From the NCBI GenBank assembly GCA_002353825.1, contig DEKJ01000057.1:62001-126000 (forward strand): 64,000 nt of DNA. Direction: 5' to 3'. The translations under genes and the position numbers were made by a program. The DNA is from Prevotella sp. UBA2725. Lineage in GTDB: Bacteria > Bacteroidota > Bacteroidia > Bacteroidales > Bacteroidaceae. The notes under the pieces were generated by a model. That model saw only the letters and a program-made list of their open reading frames with translations, made no database searches and was not told the origin of the DNA. Below are positions 42,833 to 51,942 of this stretch, piece after piece (position 1 is the stretch's first letter; each line of letters starts with the position of its first letter).

Positions 42833-44056
42833 ATGAAACGTATACTGTATCTTTTCTATCTGCTGGTTATAATAATGTCGTTCTCTTCCTGCACAGAAGA
42901 GGCGGAGGATGTCACCACTATCAACCAACAGACCACCATTGTGTTTATGCCATGGTCGGGATCAGCGTCAGACAGAGGCTTGTATTCTTATTTCCAGCAG
43001 AATCTCGACAGCATAGAGAGTGCCATCAAGAAGAAAGGCAGCATGAGCAACCGTGTGGTCGTCTTTCTGAGCAAGTCGTCCTCCGAGTCTGAACTCTATG
43101 AGATAACCTTGGTAAACAAGGAGATACAGCACACGAAGCTCAAAACCTATTCCGGCAATCTTTACACGACGGCGGAAGGCATAGCGCAGATACTCAACGA
43201 CGTGAAAAGCAATGCCTTCGCGCTCAACTATGGCATGATCATCGGCTGCCACGGCAGGGGGTGGACCTATAAAGGGGACTGGACCGACTATCCTTATAAC
43301 GCCAAGTCACGGTTCCGGCAGGCTTCTTCCGGCAAAGCGAAAGCGGGCGCGCAGGTGCCTTACTACCCTACCCGGTTCTATGGCAGCGTTTCCGATCTTA
43401 ACAATTACGCTACGGACATTGAGACCTTGGAGCAGGGCATCGCCAATGCAGGGATCAAGATGCAATATGTGCTTTTTGACGATTGCTATATGGCAAACAT
43501 CGAGACGGCTTACACACTTAAAAATGTGACAAACTATCTCATAGGGTCTACATCAGAGATAATGGCTATCGGCATGCCGTATCAGACTATATGGTCATCG
43601 CTTGCTACAGCTACGCCAAATTATGCGACAGTAACAAGCTCGTTCTACGATTTCTATTCAAAATACCAAGCCCCTTACGGTACATTGTCTGTGATAGATT
43701 GCAGAAAGTTGGATAATCTTGCTGCGATCATGAAGAAGATAAACAATACCTATAAGTTCGACAGCAGCGAGTTGGACAGTCTTCAGGTTCTTGACGGCTT
43801 CAGTCAGGGCATCTTCTATGATATGAAAGACTATGTACTTCACCTGTGCAAAAATAACGATATGCTCAATGACTTCAGCGCTGACCTCCAGCAAGCAGTG
43901 AAATCCACTGTACATACTGACTCTATATATTCAGCAATCAGTAATGGGTTTATTAAAATCAATCAGTTCTCCGGAGTCACCATCTCAGACCCAAGTATCA
44001 ACAGTGTAGCACTGAAAGGAAAAGAGAAAACTGCGTGGTGGAAAGCCACTCACTAA
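42833..44056 (+). CDS. Clostripain-family (C11) cysteine protease lipoprotein
   Basis: This is a 407-residue predicted lipoprotein protease of family C11. The signal peptide MKRILYLFYLLVIIMSFSSC carries the acylated Cys 20. The catalytic histidine is in GMIIGCHGRGW (His about 140) and the cysteine in YVLFDDCYMANIE (Cys about 218). Clostripain relatives cleave after arginine or lysine and many self-activate; specificity here is not predictable. The start at 42833 is preferred over an earlier frame overlapping the valS terminator. A TTTG (42800-42803)-N19-TATCTTTC element ends only two bases before the ATG. Confidence 0.85.
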   Translation: MKRILYLFYLLVIIMSFSSCTEEAEDVTTINQQTTIVFMPWSGSASDRGLYSYFQQNLDSIESAIKKKGSMSNRVVVFLSKSSSESELYEITLVNKEIQHTKLKTYSGNLYTTAEGIAQILNDVKSNAFALNYGMIIGCHGRGWTYKGDWTDYPYNAKSRFRQASSGKAKAGAQVPYYPTRFYGSVSDLNNYATDIETLEQGIANAGIKMQYVLFDDCYMANIETAYTLKNVTNYLIGSTSEIMAIGMPYQTIWSSLATATPNYATVTSSFYDFYSKYQAPYGTLSVIDCRKLDNLAAIMKKINNTYKFDSSELDSLQVLDGFSQGIFYDMKDYVLHLCKNNDMLNDFSADLQQAVKSTVHTDSIYSAISNGFIKINQFSGVTISDPSINSVALKGKEKTAWWKATH

Positions 44057-44065
44057 TTAAAAAAT

Positions 44066-44152
44066 GCAGGGGCGGCCCTTGTGCCCGTCCGCAACTGCTG
44101 AGGTAAACTATTTACCCTTTCTGCTGCGGACGGCCACAAGGGCCGCCCCTGC
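44066..44152. terminator. 28-bp-stem hairpin between convergent genes
   Basis: The arms 44066-44093 and 44125-44152 are inverted with one mismatch over 28 bp (core GGGGCGGCCCTTGTG). The loop is 31 bases. It lies between the C11 protease gene and the fur-family gene, which converge, and could act as a bidirectional terminator. Its core resembles the hairpin-like sequence at 29403-29430. Confidence 0.65.
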
Positions 44153-44164
44153 GCTGTATCAATA

Positions 44165-44608
44165 TTACGCAATCTTGTTCTTGTTGTTTTCCTTCTCTTT
44201 CTCCAGGCACTCTTTGCAGACGCCCTTGTAATAGAGCTGTGCCTCGTCAATAAGATTACCATCACGTGTAACAGGTCTCTTCAACTTCGGAGCCTTCTCA
44301 TCCATCAGATCGAAGACTCTTCCACACTCACGGCAAAGGAAGTGGACATGAGGATGGATGTCTCCATCATAACATACGTGGTGATCATCAATAGTAATCA
44401 TCTGAGCAGCTTTATGTTCAGAGAAGAGGCGCAACGTGTTGTATACTGTTGTACGGCTCAACGTCGGCACTTCAGTCACTACACCTTGAAATACATCCTC
44501 TACAGTAGGATGCGTGCGATGGCCAAGCAGGTATGACATGATGGCAAGTCTCTGGGTAGATGGGCGCAAGCCACTGTCTACAAGTCTGTTGTAAGCGTTT
44601 ATATCCAT
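44165..44608 (-). CDS. Fur-family transcriptional regulator
   Basis: This is a 147-residue metal-dependent repressor of the Fur/PerR family. The N-terminal winged helix includes RPSTQRLAIMSYLL and LSRTTVYNTLRLFSEH. The metal region HPHVHFLCRECGRVFDL and the C-terminal CKECLEKE supply the two CxxC structural zinc ligands. Whether it senses iron, peroxide (PerR) or another metal cannot be told. It has its own promoter, and lies downstream of hisS on the same strand. Confidence 0.9.
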   Translation of the reverse strand: MDINAYNRLVDSGLRPSTQRLAIMSYLLGHRTHPTVEDVFQGVVTEVPTLSRTTVYNTLRLFSEHKAAQMITIDDHHVCYDGDIHPHVHFLCRECGRVFDLMDEKAPKLKRPVTRDGNLIDEAQLYYKGVCKECLEKEKENNKNKIA

Positions 44609-44671
44609 ATTAATCTTTGTAGCCTATTGTCTGAAAAACAAATGAAACTGAATTGTAACCTAAATTTTGTG

Positions 44672-44702
44672 CAAAGGTACATAATATAAACGACAAAACA
44701 AA
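44672..44702 (-). promoter_or_regulatory. Promoter of the Fur-family gene
   Basis: On the minus strand TTTG (44702-44699) is followed after 19 bases by TACCTTTG (44679-44672) and then C. This matches the consensus. The leader to the ATG is about 60 bases. Confidence 0.8.
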
Positions 44703-44776
44703 ATAAAAATTGGAAAAGTTACAAGCAATCATGTAATTTTTCCAATTTAATGATACTTCTTAAAGAATAATTGCTT

Positions 44777-46144
44777 TTATCCTAAGATCTCTTTGATCAT
44801 CTCTTCAGCTGTGACGAGCTTCTGCTCGCCCGTAGACATATTCTTTAAGGTGACTTTACCTTGAGCTATTTCGTCGTCGCCGGCAAGCGCAACAAAGGCA
44901 ATTCCCTTGGCATTGGCATAGCTCATTTGCTTCTTCATCTTGGCCTTGTCGGGATAGACTTCCGTACGGATGCCCGCCTTACGGGCTGCAGCAGCTATAG
45001 GAAGACAGTAAGCAGTTTCCTTCTCACCGAAGTTGATGAACAGCAGCTGTGTAGCGGTTGTAGCTTCTTTCGGATAGAGGTCGAGGGCATTCAGCACATC
45101 GTAGATACGGTCAGCACCAAAGCTGATACCTACACCGGAGAGTCCAGGCATACCGAAGATGCCTGTGAGGTTGTCGTAACGGCCACCACCCGTGATACTC
45201 CCCATCGGAGTGTCAAGAGCCTTCACCTCAAAGATAGCACCTGTATAGTAGTTCAGTCCGCGGGCAAGCGTCAGGTTGAGGTCCACTTCATTCTTGAGGT
45301 TGGCTGTCTTCAACGTGTCAAGGATGAAACGCGTCTCCTCCACACCTTTCTGACCGATCTCAGAAGTCTTGAGGAAGTCAGCGATAACGCTGAGTTTCTC
45401 ATCGTTGGAGCCTTCAAGCTTAATGATAGGCTGAAGTTTCTGAATAGCTTCCTCGGGCAGTCCATCGTTGCGCAGCTCCTCGTTGACATTATCGATACCG
45501 ATCTTGTCGAGCTTATCAATAGCCACCGTGATGTCCACAATCTTATCAGCCTCGCCAATGACCTCAGCAATACCGGAAAGAATCTTACGGTTATTGATCA
45601 TGATAGCCACGCGGATGCCAAACTTCGTGAACACTGTGTCCACAATCTGCATCAGCTCGACCTCATTGAGCAAGGAGTCACTGCCTACGACATCAGCATC
45701 ACACTGATAGAACTCGCGGTAACGCCCTTTCTGCGGACGGTCAGCTCGCCATACAGGCTGTATCTGATAACGCTTGAAAGGCAACTGAAGCTCATCGCGG
45801 TGCATGACAACGTAACGAGCGAATGGCACGGTGAGATCATAGCGCAGTCCTTTCTCACAGAGCTTTGTCTGGAGCTTGAGCGTGTCGCGCTCCTGCAGTT
45901 CCTCATCGCTGATACCCTTCAGGTAGTCACCTGAGTTGAGCACCTTGAAGAGGAGCTTGTCACCCTCATCACCATATTTGCCAAGCAGGGTATGAAGGGT
46001 CTCCATGGCCGGAGTCTCAATCTGTTGGAAACCATATAGGGCATATACACCCTTTATGGTATTGAAGATATAGTTTCTTTTTGCCATCTCCTCGGGACCG
46101 AAGTCACGCGTGCCCTTGGGAATGGACGGTTTGTTTGAACCCAT
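44777..46144 (-). CDS. hisS: Histidine-tRNA ligase
   Basis: This class II synthetase charges tRNA-His. The 455 residues contain RYDLTVPFARYV and the histidine-site motif LARGLNYYTGAIFEV, followed by the C-terminal anticodon-binding domain (INFGEKETAYCLPIAAAARK to EEMIKEILG). It lies 56 bases after purA on the same strand and may be cotranscribed with it. Confidence 0.97.
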   Translation of the reverse strand: MGSNKPSIPKGTRDFGPEEMAKRNYIFNTIKGVYALYGFQQIETPAMETLHTLLGKYGDEGDKLLFKVLNSGDYLKGISDEELQERDTLKLQTKLCEKGLRYDLTVPFARYVVMHRDELQLPFKRYQIQPVWRADRPQKGRYREFYQCDADVVGSDSLLNEVELMQIVDTVFTKFGIRVAIMINNRKILSGIAEVIGEADKIVDITVAIDKLDKIGIDNVNEELRNDGLPEEAIQKLQPIIKLEGSNDEKLSVIADFLKTSEIGQKGVEETRFILDTLKTANLKNEVDLNLTLARGLNYYTGAIFEVKALDTPMGSITGGGRYDNLTGIFGMPGLSGVGISFGADRIYDVLNALDLYPKEATTATQLLFINFGEKETAYCLPIAAAARKAGIRTEVYPDKAKMKKQMSYANAKGIAFVALAGDDEIAQGKVTLKNMSTGEQKLVTAEEMIKEILG

Positions 46145-46200
46145 TATTTATTGTTTATTCGTTTGAATATCACTGACGTCTGAATCAAAAAGCGACAGTA

Positions 46201-47475
46201 TTACAGTTCAATCGTCTGCTCACGATCCGGACCGATAGAGATGATGCCGATCTTCGTCTCCAGCTCATCTTCCAAGAACTTGATATAGTCCTTGAACTCC
46301 TGCGGGAACTGGTCAGGTGATGTGAACTTCGTCATATCAGTCTTCCAGCCTTTGATCTCCTTGTAGACCGGCTCCACGTTATCGATTTCATAGGGGAAAT
46401 CGCGCGTCTCCGTGCCATCAGGCAAGCGGTAAGCCACACAAGCCTTGATGGTGTCGAAGCCATCGAGGACATCGCTCTTCATCATGATGAGCTCTGTTAC
46501 GCCATCCACCATAATGCTGTAGCGCAGCTGCACGAGATCGATCCATCCACAACGACGCTCACGGCCTGTCACAGCTCCATACTCATGACCGAGATCACGG
46601 ATGGTCTTGCCGGTCTCATCGAAGAGCTCTGTGGGGAATGGTCCTGCACCTACACGTGTGCAGTAAGCCTTCATAATGCCATAGACATTGCCGATCTTGT
46701 TTGGACCAACGCCGAGACCTGTGCAAGCACCTGCACAAATTGTGTTACTGGAGGTGACGAAAGGATAGCTGCCGAAGTCTACATCGAGCATCGTGCCCTG
46801 AGCGCCCTCGCAAAGAATGGACTTGCCGGAACGGAGCAACTTGTTGATCTCAATCTCGCTGTCCACGATGGGGAACTTGCGGAGATATTCAACGCCTTCC
46901 ATCCAGCGCTTCTCTGTCTCTTCGAAGCCTTCGAAATCAGTCCAGCCCAGAGCCTTGAGCATCTTCAGATGACGCTGCTTGTGAGCCTCGTATTTAGCCT
47001 CGAAACCCTCAAGAATGTCGCCTACACGCAGACCGTTACGGCTCACCTTGTCGGTATAAGTCGGGCCGATACCCTTACCGGTCGTACCCACCTTGTTCTT
47101 GCCTTTTGCAGCCTCAAGTGCACGGTCGAGAATGCGGTGAGTAGGCATGATGAGATGTGCCTTTTTCGAGATACGGAGATGAGAATGAAGCTCATGTCCA
47201 CTCTTCTCAAGGTCCTTAGCCTCGTCCATGAAAAGATCCGGAGCCAATACTACTCCATTGCCGATGTAGTTGATCTTACCGCCCTGGAAGATTCCTGAGG
47301 GGATGCTACGAAGGACATATTTCTGACCCTCAAACTCCAGTGTGTGTCCGGCATTGGGACCGCCCTGGAAGCGAGCCACAACGTCATACCTCGGGGTAAG
47401 GACATCTACGACCTTTCCCTTGCCTTCATCGCCCCACTGAAGACCCAGCAGGACATCAATTTTACCGTTGCTCAT
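46201..47475 (-). CDS. purA: Adenylosuccinate synthase
   Basis: This enzyme condenses IMP and aspartate with GTP to give adenylosuccinate, the first committed step to AMP. The 424-residue protein has the N-terminal P-loop LGLQWGDEGKGKVVD (GDEGKGK at 15-21), GGPNAGHTL, GTTGKGIGPTYTDK and the PurA region EGAQGTMLDVDFGSYPFVTS. It lies between yggS (51 bases upstream) and hisS (56 bases downstream) on the same strand. Confidence 0.97.
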   Translation of the reverse strand: MSNGKIDVLLGLQWGDEGKGKVVDVLTPRYDVVARFQGGPNAGHTLEFEGQKYVLRSIPSGIFQGGKINYIGNGVVLAPDLFMDEAKDLEKSGHELHSHLRISKKAHLIMPTHRILDRALEAAKGKNKVGTTGKGIGPTYTDKVSRNGLRVGDILEGFEAKYEAHKQRHLKMLKALGWTDFEGFEETEKRWMEGVEYLRKFPIVDSEIEINKLLRSGKSILCEGAQGTMLDVDFGSYPFVTSSNTICAGACTGLGVGPNKIGNVYGIMKAYCTRVGAGPFPTELFDETGKTIRDLGHEYGAVTGRERRCGWIDLVQLRYSIMVDGVTELIMMKSDVLDGFDTIKACVAYRLPDGTETRDFPYEIDNVEPVYKEIKGWKTDMTKFTSPDQFPQEFKDYIKFLEDELETKIGIISIGPDREQTIEL

Positions 47476-47526
47476 TAATATAATGTGTTTTAGTTCTATT
47501 TCTTTGACGATGCAAATAATCTCTTG

Positions 47527-48201
47527 TCAATACACTCTTGGTCCGAAGATAGCAGTACCCACTCTGACCATGGTAGAGTGGCATTGCACGGCAATCTTAT
47601 AGTCATGGCTCATACCCCACGAACGTTCCTTGAACCAGGGAGCGTCAGCGAAATAGTCGCGCTTCAACTCATTGAAGAAGTCCCATGCACTGGTCATCTC
47701 TTTCCGTATCTGCGCCTCGTCAGGCACATTGCTTGCCATCATCATGACACCGCAGATACGGACGTTCTTAAGATCACGCCACTCGCCGGTCTTGAGCATC
47801 TCACGACAAGCGTCCAGCGTAAAGCCATACTTCGTCTCTTCTTCTGCAATATGGAGCTCCAGGAGGATGTCGATGACGCGGTTGTTCTTAGCAGCCTGCT
47901 TGTTAATCTCCTTCATGAGCTTCATCGAGTCAACAGCCTCAATCATAGAGATATAAGGAGCGATATACTTCACCTTGTTCGTCTGCAAGTGGCCAATAAA
48001 GTGCCATTCGATATCCTTTGGCAACTGCTCTACCTTCTCCTTAATTTCCTGCTCATGGCTCTCGCCGAAGATGCGCTGACCTACATTGTAGGCAGCTTCG
48101 ATATACTCTTTAGGATGAAACTTGCTGATGGCAACAAGCTTGACACCTTCCGGCAAGTCAGCCAATACTTTCTTAAGATTTCCTGCTACATCAACATCCA
48201 T
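47527..48201 (-). CDS. YggS-family PLP homeostasis protein
   Basis: This is a 224-residue PLP-binding protein of the YggS/PROSC family, which buffers pyridoxal phosphate and affects amino-acid pools. The PLP lysine is Lys 27 in LVAISKFHPKEYI. FGESHEQEIKEK and EWHFIGHLQTNKVKYI are strongly conserved family stretches. It lies 11 bases downstream of the DUF4494 gene and 51 bases before purA, in an apparent leftward operon. Confidence 0.93.
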   Translation of the reverse strand: MDVDVAGNLKKVLADLPEGVKLVAISKFHPKEYIEAAYNVGQRIFGESHEQEIKEKVEQLPKDIEWHFIGHLQTNKVKYIAPYISMIEAVDSMKLMKEINKQAAKNNRVIDILLELHIAEEETKYGFTLDACREMLKTGEWRDLKNVRICGVMMMASNVPDEAQIRKEMTSAWDFFNELKRDYFADAPWFKERSWGMSHDYKIAVQCHSTMVRVGTAIFGPRVY

Positions 48202-48212
48202 GATTTCACCTC

Positions 48213-48725
48213 CTATTTATTACTTTCCTGTTCCTTATTCTCAGCCTCTTTATTTTCCGGCTGCTGATGCTTCTCGGGATCAGAATCATGCTCAAAGACG
48301 TCCATGATCTGCGTCTCGGCAACACTGGCGATCTCATAATCGATCATGGTACCGTTCATGACATCAGTAATATTCTTCACAGCACCGGGGAGCGTAGAAG
48401 CTTGTACAAGATAAGTCACAGCAGAGCGTTTTTCTTTTCCAGACTTCTCATCAAGCGTGATAAACATCAACTTAGCCTTGTACCATTTGTCATCCTTGTC
48501 CATGTCGGAGAAGAATATCTCATGGTAAGCAGCCGGCTTGATGTCGGTTATCTTATAGTCGCCGGAGATATAAACTTTCATCTCTTCAAGAATAGCACCC
48601 TCAGCCTCAGTGAAGCTCAGTGCGTCGACCACATAGTGCTCGGTCACATTCTTCTGTGTGCCGTCCTCCTGGGTCTTTGCATAACGTATCTTGGTTTCAA
48701 ACCAATCAGATGTACGAGATCTCAT
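48213..48725 (-). CDS. DUF4494 protein
   Basis: This is a 170-residue cytoplasmic protein of the DUF4494 family with no known function. The N-terminal part MRSRTSDWFETKIRYAKTQE and EHYVVDALSFTEAEGAI is the conserved core. The C-terminus is a charged, Glu/Gln/Asn-rich tail (HQQPENKEAENKEQES). It sits 11 bases after the RepB-like gene and 11 bases before yggS, so all three are probably cotranscribed. Confidence 0.85.
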   Translation of the reverse strand: MRSRTSDWFETKIRYAKTQEDGTQKNVTEHYVVDALSFTEAEGAILEEMKVYISGDYKITDIKPAAYHEIFFSDMDKDDKWYKAKLMFITLDEKSGKEKRSAVTYLVQASTLPGAVKNITDVMNGTMIDYEIASVAETQIMDVFEHDSDPEKHQQPENKEAENKEQESNK

Positions 48726-48736
48726 ATTATATTAAT

Positions 48737-49885
48737 TCAACTTTTCTTTACGATAGTAACCCCACGAAACAAATTGTCTAATGCTGCGTAGGTATAGGCG
48801 GCCTTGTCATGAACCGTAAGCTCATTGCCCATTCTCCGACGCAGATCCATGAGCTTCGAGACAGCATCCGTGTAGTTATCCGGTGTGATACGCATGCTCA
48901 TGCGGTCAGCCATGCCGTTGTCGAATCCAAAGTAGCGCGTCAGCATGTTGGCAAACTGCTTACGCTGAAGGTCGGAGATATGCTCCAAGGTTGCTGCTGA
49001 ACTATTCTTCGGACGATAGATATGGAAGATGAGGTCATCGGGCTCCCCACCCCGCTGTCCATGGTCGTAGCGCTTCTCATAGTCGAAGTAGCAGTCGCAG
49101 AAGCCGTTCTCAGCAAGCTCTTTCAGCTCCGTTTTGGCAGGATCAAGCACACGACGACAGAAGTCACTGAACTTCGTGTACATATTCTCCAATCGCAGCA
49201 TCTTGCGGAACTCAAGGGTCTTGACGACCCATGTACCTTTGTCCACCCAACTCTTGATGAACATGTAGACACGCTGGGAGTAGCGGTTATGACAAGAGAA
49301 GACAATCTGCTTGCCGAGCGTGGAATAGCCAAGGCGGAGCGACAGCAAGCGCTCTGCCACCTGGCGGTCAATCTTCAACAATGTGTATTTTTCATAGATA
49401 CCTGCATCTTCAGGAATATAGACATCACAGAGGTTCGTTACCTTCAGATAACTACGCCCATCTGCGGTCTTATAAGGTATCTCTACAGGAACGGTAGCCA
49501 AAAGCTTCAGACTCTCGCGTAACTGGGGATAATGGTTGGGATCAACGCCCAATCCTTTGAAATAGAGTTTTATCTCCAGACGCCCGTCATTGTCAAGCTC
49601 TGTAGGGAAAAGCGTCGGCTCCAAGGTCTTCTTGTCGAGCATTTCACGCAGTTTCTGCTGCATCTTCTCAACAATACTGACAAGGATACGGATCTGGATA
49701 AGCGAATAGTCGTGGCGCATCATCGTCACGGCAATGGGTTGCAGCAACCAAGTCTCATTCTCAAGTGGAATGAGATCGGTAGGGATATTACGCTTCACAT
49801 CGCGCTTCTTACCCTTGCCATACTCCCTGCGGCTTGTTTTTCTTTTCGTCGTGGAAGCTTTCTTCGCTGTCGTTGCCACTGCCAT
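48737..49885 (-). CDS. Chromosomal RepB-like (Rep_3) replication initiation protein
   Basis: This is a 382-residue protein with the two winged-helix layout of Rep_3/RepB plasmid initiators. The first domain spans about 40-190 (LLQPIAVTMMRHDYSLIQIR, LNIKID-like KYTLLKIDRQVAERLL). The second starts near YSQRVYMFIKSWVDKGTWV. The N-terminus carries a basic tail (KKASTTKRKTSRREYGKGKK), and the C-terminus has a helical extension not usual in plasmid Reps. Its neighbours are core genes (DUF4494, yggS, purA), no iterons or partition genes are seen, and codon use looks native, so it is probably a domesticated initiator. A TAACTTTG -7 box lies at 49973-49966 on the minus strand. Confidence 0.8.
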   Translation of the reverse strand: MAVATTAKKASTTKRKTSRREYGKGKKRDVKRNIPTDLIPLENETWLLQPIAVTMMRHDYSLIQIRILVSIVEKMQQKLREMLDKKTLEPTLFPTELDNDGRLEIKLYFKGLGVDPNHYPQLRESLKLLATVPVEIPYKTADGRSYLKVTNLCDVYIPEDAGIYEKYTLLKIDRQVAERLLSLRLGYSTLGKQIVFSCHNRYSQRVYMFIKSWVDKGTWVVKTLEFRKMLRLENMYTKFSDFCRRVLDPAKTELKELAENGFCDCYFDYEKRYDHGQRGGEPDDLIFHIYRPKNSSAATLEHISDLQRKQFANMLTRYFGFDNGMADRMSMRITPDNYTDAVSKLMDLRRRMGNELTVHDKAAYTYAALDNLFRGVTIVKKS

Positions 49886-50007
49886 TATGTTGTTGCTACC
49901 TTTATTCTAAAATAATGATATTTTTATCATGACACCCTATTAATGTACATTTAAGGATACCATTGCAAAGTTACGAAGAATGTTTGATATCTCCAAGCGT
50001 TATTCTT

Positions 50008-50583
50008 TCATTTTCCTATCGTGACATGCACGTGGTTGTAGCCCAAGGCGCGGAAGAACGCTTCAACCTGCTTTTGTCCATTTGTCTTCGCGGTCTGTAA
50101 GTTAGTTGCCGTGAGGCATCTACGGCGCATCTGCCGTTCCGCTTTCTTGGTGAGCGCAGCGCGGTCTGCCTCCGTCCATTTGCCATCTTCAATAAAGGAG
50201 CGGGTGCGCGCTTCATCAATAAAATGGCTATCCAGCAAACCAAGCTGCGGGAGCATGATAGACAGTGAGTCACCTTTCGTATAGATAGCATGCTCATCCA
50301 TCTCACTCATGTCGATGCCTAACCGAAGTGTGCCATAATAGATGCGCGAGAGCTGATCATCGCCGAAGAAGCCATGACGCACCGTGTCAACAACTTCTTC
50401 ATCGCTGAGTGTGAGAAACTCCCACTGGCCGATGGCTCTCATCTTCTCCACAACTACTGGTGTGGATTCGACGTGACCTTCCGAACCGACACTGACGAGC
50501 GGTTGCTTGCGGAGACTGAAAATCAAGATGCCTCCTAACACGATTACCAATATAATGAGTAATATAATAATTTTGTTTTTCAT
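50008..50583 (-). CDS. DUF4230 protein, membrane-anchored
   Basis: This is a 191-residue protein with an N-terminal anchor (IIILLIILVIVLGGILIFSL) and an outer DUF4230 domain (EKMRAIGQWEFLTLSDEEVV, YYGTLRLGIDMSEMDEHAIY, LSIMLPQLGLLDSHFIDEAR). The function of the family is unknown. It lies 36 bases downstream of a second DUF4230 gene on the same strand, so the two probably form a pair. Confidence 0.82.
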   Translation of the reverse strand: MKNKIIILLIILVIVLGGILIFSLRKQPLVSVGSEGHVESTPVVVEKMRAIGQWEFLTLSDEEVVDTVRHGFFGDDQLSRIYYGTLRLGIDMSEMDEHAIYTKGDSLSIMLPQLGLLDSHFIDEARTRSFIEDGKWTEADRAALTKKAERQMRRRCLTATNLQTAKTNGQKQVEAFFRALGYNHVHVTIGK

Positions 50584-50619
50584 GAGATCTCGTTTTAGTG
50601 CAGATGATAAATAACACTA

Positions 50620-51306
50620 TCAATCCAATCGTCTAATCAACCCAGGCAGATCACTGGGGCTAAGGTTCTTCCTGAACGTCACGGTTACATTTTCCTCTTT
50701 GTATCCGCACTGCACAGTCAACGGAACGATAACCCTTGCCGCATTCTCCTTCGCATCCGCAAGGATATTCGTCTGCGACAGACTCTTGATCAGCTCAGTT
50801 CTGCCCTTTTGTTGAATCTTTGTAATCTCATCATCCGAGAAGTTGTGGCGCAGCAATCCCACTTTCTGCTTCACACCGGCATGGTCGATGGTCGTAGACG
50901 TCAGCACTATCTCCGGATCTGGAAGAATAATTTCCAACTTATCGCCTCGCTTGACCACATCCGACTGTTTCAACTTTCCCAAGTCTATATAAGCCTTTGC
51001 CGTGGCTGTGATAGGAATCGCAATCTTTCGGTCACTGAACGGCACATTCACTTTGATATGCTGATTCAGAAAGTTACCATTGATCGTGGTTGTGTCCGTA
51101 TAGACCATGATCTTCCGGAGATCATACTGCGACGTATAAAGCTTGGAGCAAGCCGATATATGCGTGGCCAAGACCTCCAAGGTATCGACATCTGTCTTAC
51201 CTTCCGTCTTTGCGTTCTGCTTCTTACCACACCCAACAATAACGAGCGATAGCAGAAAAAGAATGGACATCAACCATCCTTTACATATATTATTCATTTT
51301 CATCAC
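50620..51306 (-). CDS. DUF4230 lipoprotein
   Basis: This is a 228-residue predicted lipoprotein with signal WLMSILFLLSLVIVGC (Cys 26) and a DUF4230 domain (LATHISACSKLYTSQYDLRK, ITATAKAYIDLGKLKQSDVV, LEIILPDPEIVLTSTTID). It is paralogous to the following gene but anchored by lipid rather than a helix. ATGs at 51306, 51303 and 51297 are all possible starts. A TACCTTTG -7 box lies at 51342-51335 on the minus strand, divergent from that of the DUF4738 gene. Confidence 0.82.
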   Translation of the reverse strand: MMKMNNICKGWLMSILFLLSLVIVGCGKKQNAKTEGKTDVDTLEVLATHISACSKLYTSQYDLRKIMVYTDTTTINGNFLNQHIKVNVPFSDRKIAIPITATAKAYIDLGKLKQSDVVKRGDKLEIILPDPEIVLTSTTIDHAGVKQKVGLLRHNFSDDEITKIQQKGRTELIKSLSQTNILADAKENAARVIVPLTVQCGYKEENVTVTFRKNLSPSDLPGLIRRLD

Positions 51307-51393
51307 CCAATGCCTTTTTCAAAGTTTATCGCCACAAAGGTAGAAAAATATCCACAATTTTATTACCTTTGCAAGCATAAAAGAAATTGAAAA

Positions 51394-51924
51394 ATGAAGA
51401 AAGCAATACTTTATTGTATGCCATTGCTCTTCATAGGTGTTGTCTCATGCAAGGACAAACCGCAGAGCAATATCATCATTGCCCACAGACCAGTTGTCGT
51501 TAAGCAGCAGAAGCCGCAAGCCATAGGCGATGCTGTGAGAACGAGCAACATCAGTTGGGTTGGCAGCAAATACACGGTCAAGGTGAGCGTCAAATGCGAC
51601 ACCTCTCTTCCCCTTGCTACCGACGGCTCTACAAAGTATTATGATAACCGCGTAAACATCAGCATTTTGCGTGCTGACGGTTCATCATTCTTCAACCGCA
51701 CATTCACAAAATCCGACTTCAAGCCTTATGTCGATGACAACTATTATGACGACGGAGCCTTACTCGGTATCGTCTTTGACAAGGTTGATGGCGAGTCGTT
51801 AAAGTTCGCCGTTAGCGTTGGCAACCCCGACAAGACCACCGACGAATTTGTGCCACTGGAGCTCACCGTCAGTCACGTAGGAGGCGCGTCTATTGAAAAA
51901 GCGAACAACGAGGACGAACAGTAA
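51394..51924 (+). CDS. DUF4738 lipoprotein
   Basis: This is a 176-residue predicted lipoprotein of the DUF4738 family; its function is unknown. The signal peptide MKKAILYCMPLLFIGVVSC ends in the acylated Cys 19. The mature protein is a beta-sandwich-like domain (YYDNRVNISILRADGSSFF, TFTKSDFKPYVDDNYYD). A TACCTTTGC -7 box lies at 51364-51372. The gene is monocistronic, with the 22-bp array family 4 starting 18 bases after the stop. Confidence 0.78.
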   Translation: MKKAILYCMPLLFIGVVSCKDKPQSNIIIAHRPVVVKQQKPQAIGDAVRTSNISWVGSKYTVKVSVKCDTSLPLATDGSTKYYDNRVNISILRADGSSFFNRTFTKSDFKPYVDDNYYDDGALLGIVFDKVDGESLKFAVSVGNPDKTTDEFVPLELTVSHVGGASIEKANNEDEQ

Positions 51925-51942
51925 ATCTATAATATATAACGG

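Noticed and set aside
44165..44608. Firm assignment of the Fur-family gene as PerR
   Set aside because: The zinc cysteines are clear, but the residue distinguishing peroxide-sensing from iron-sensing members could not be fixed by eye.
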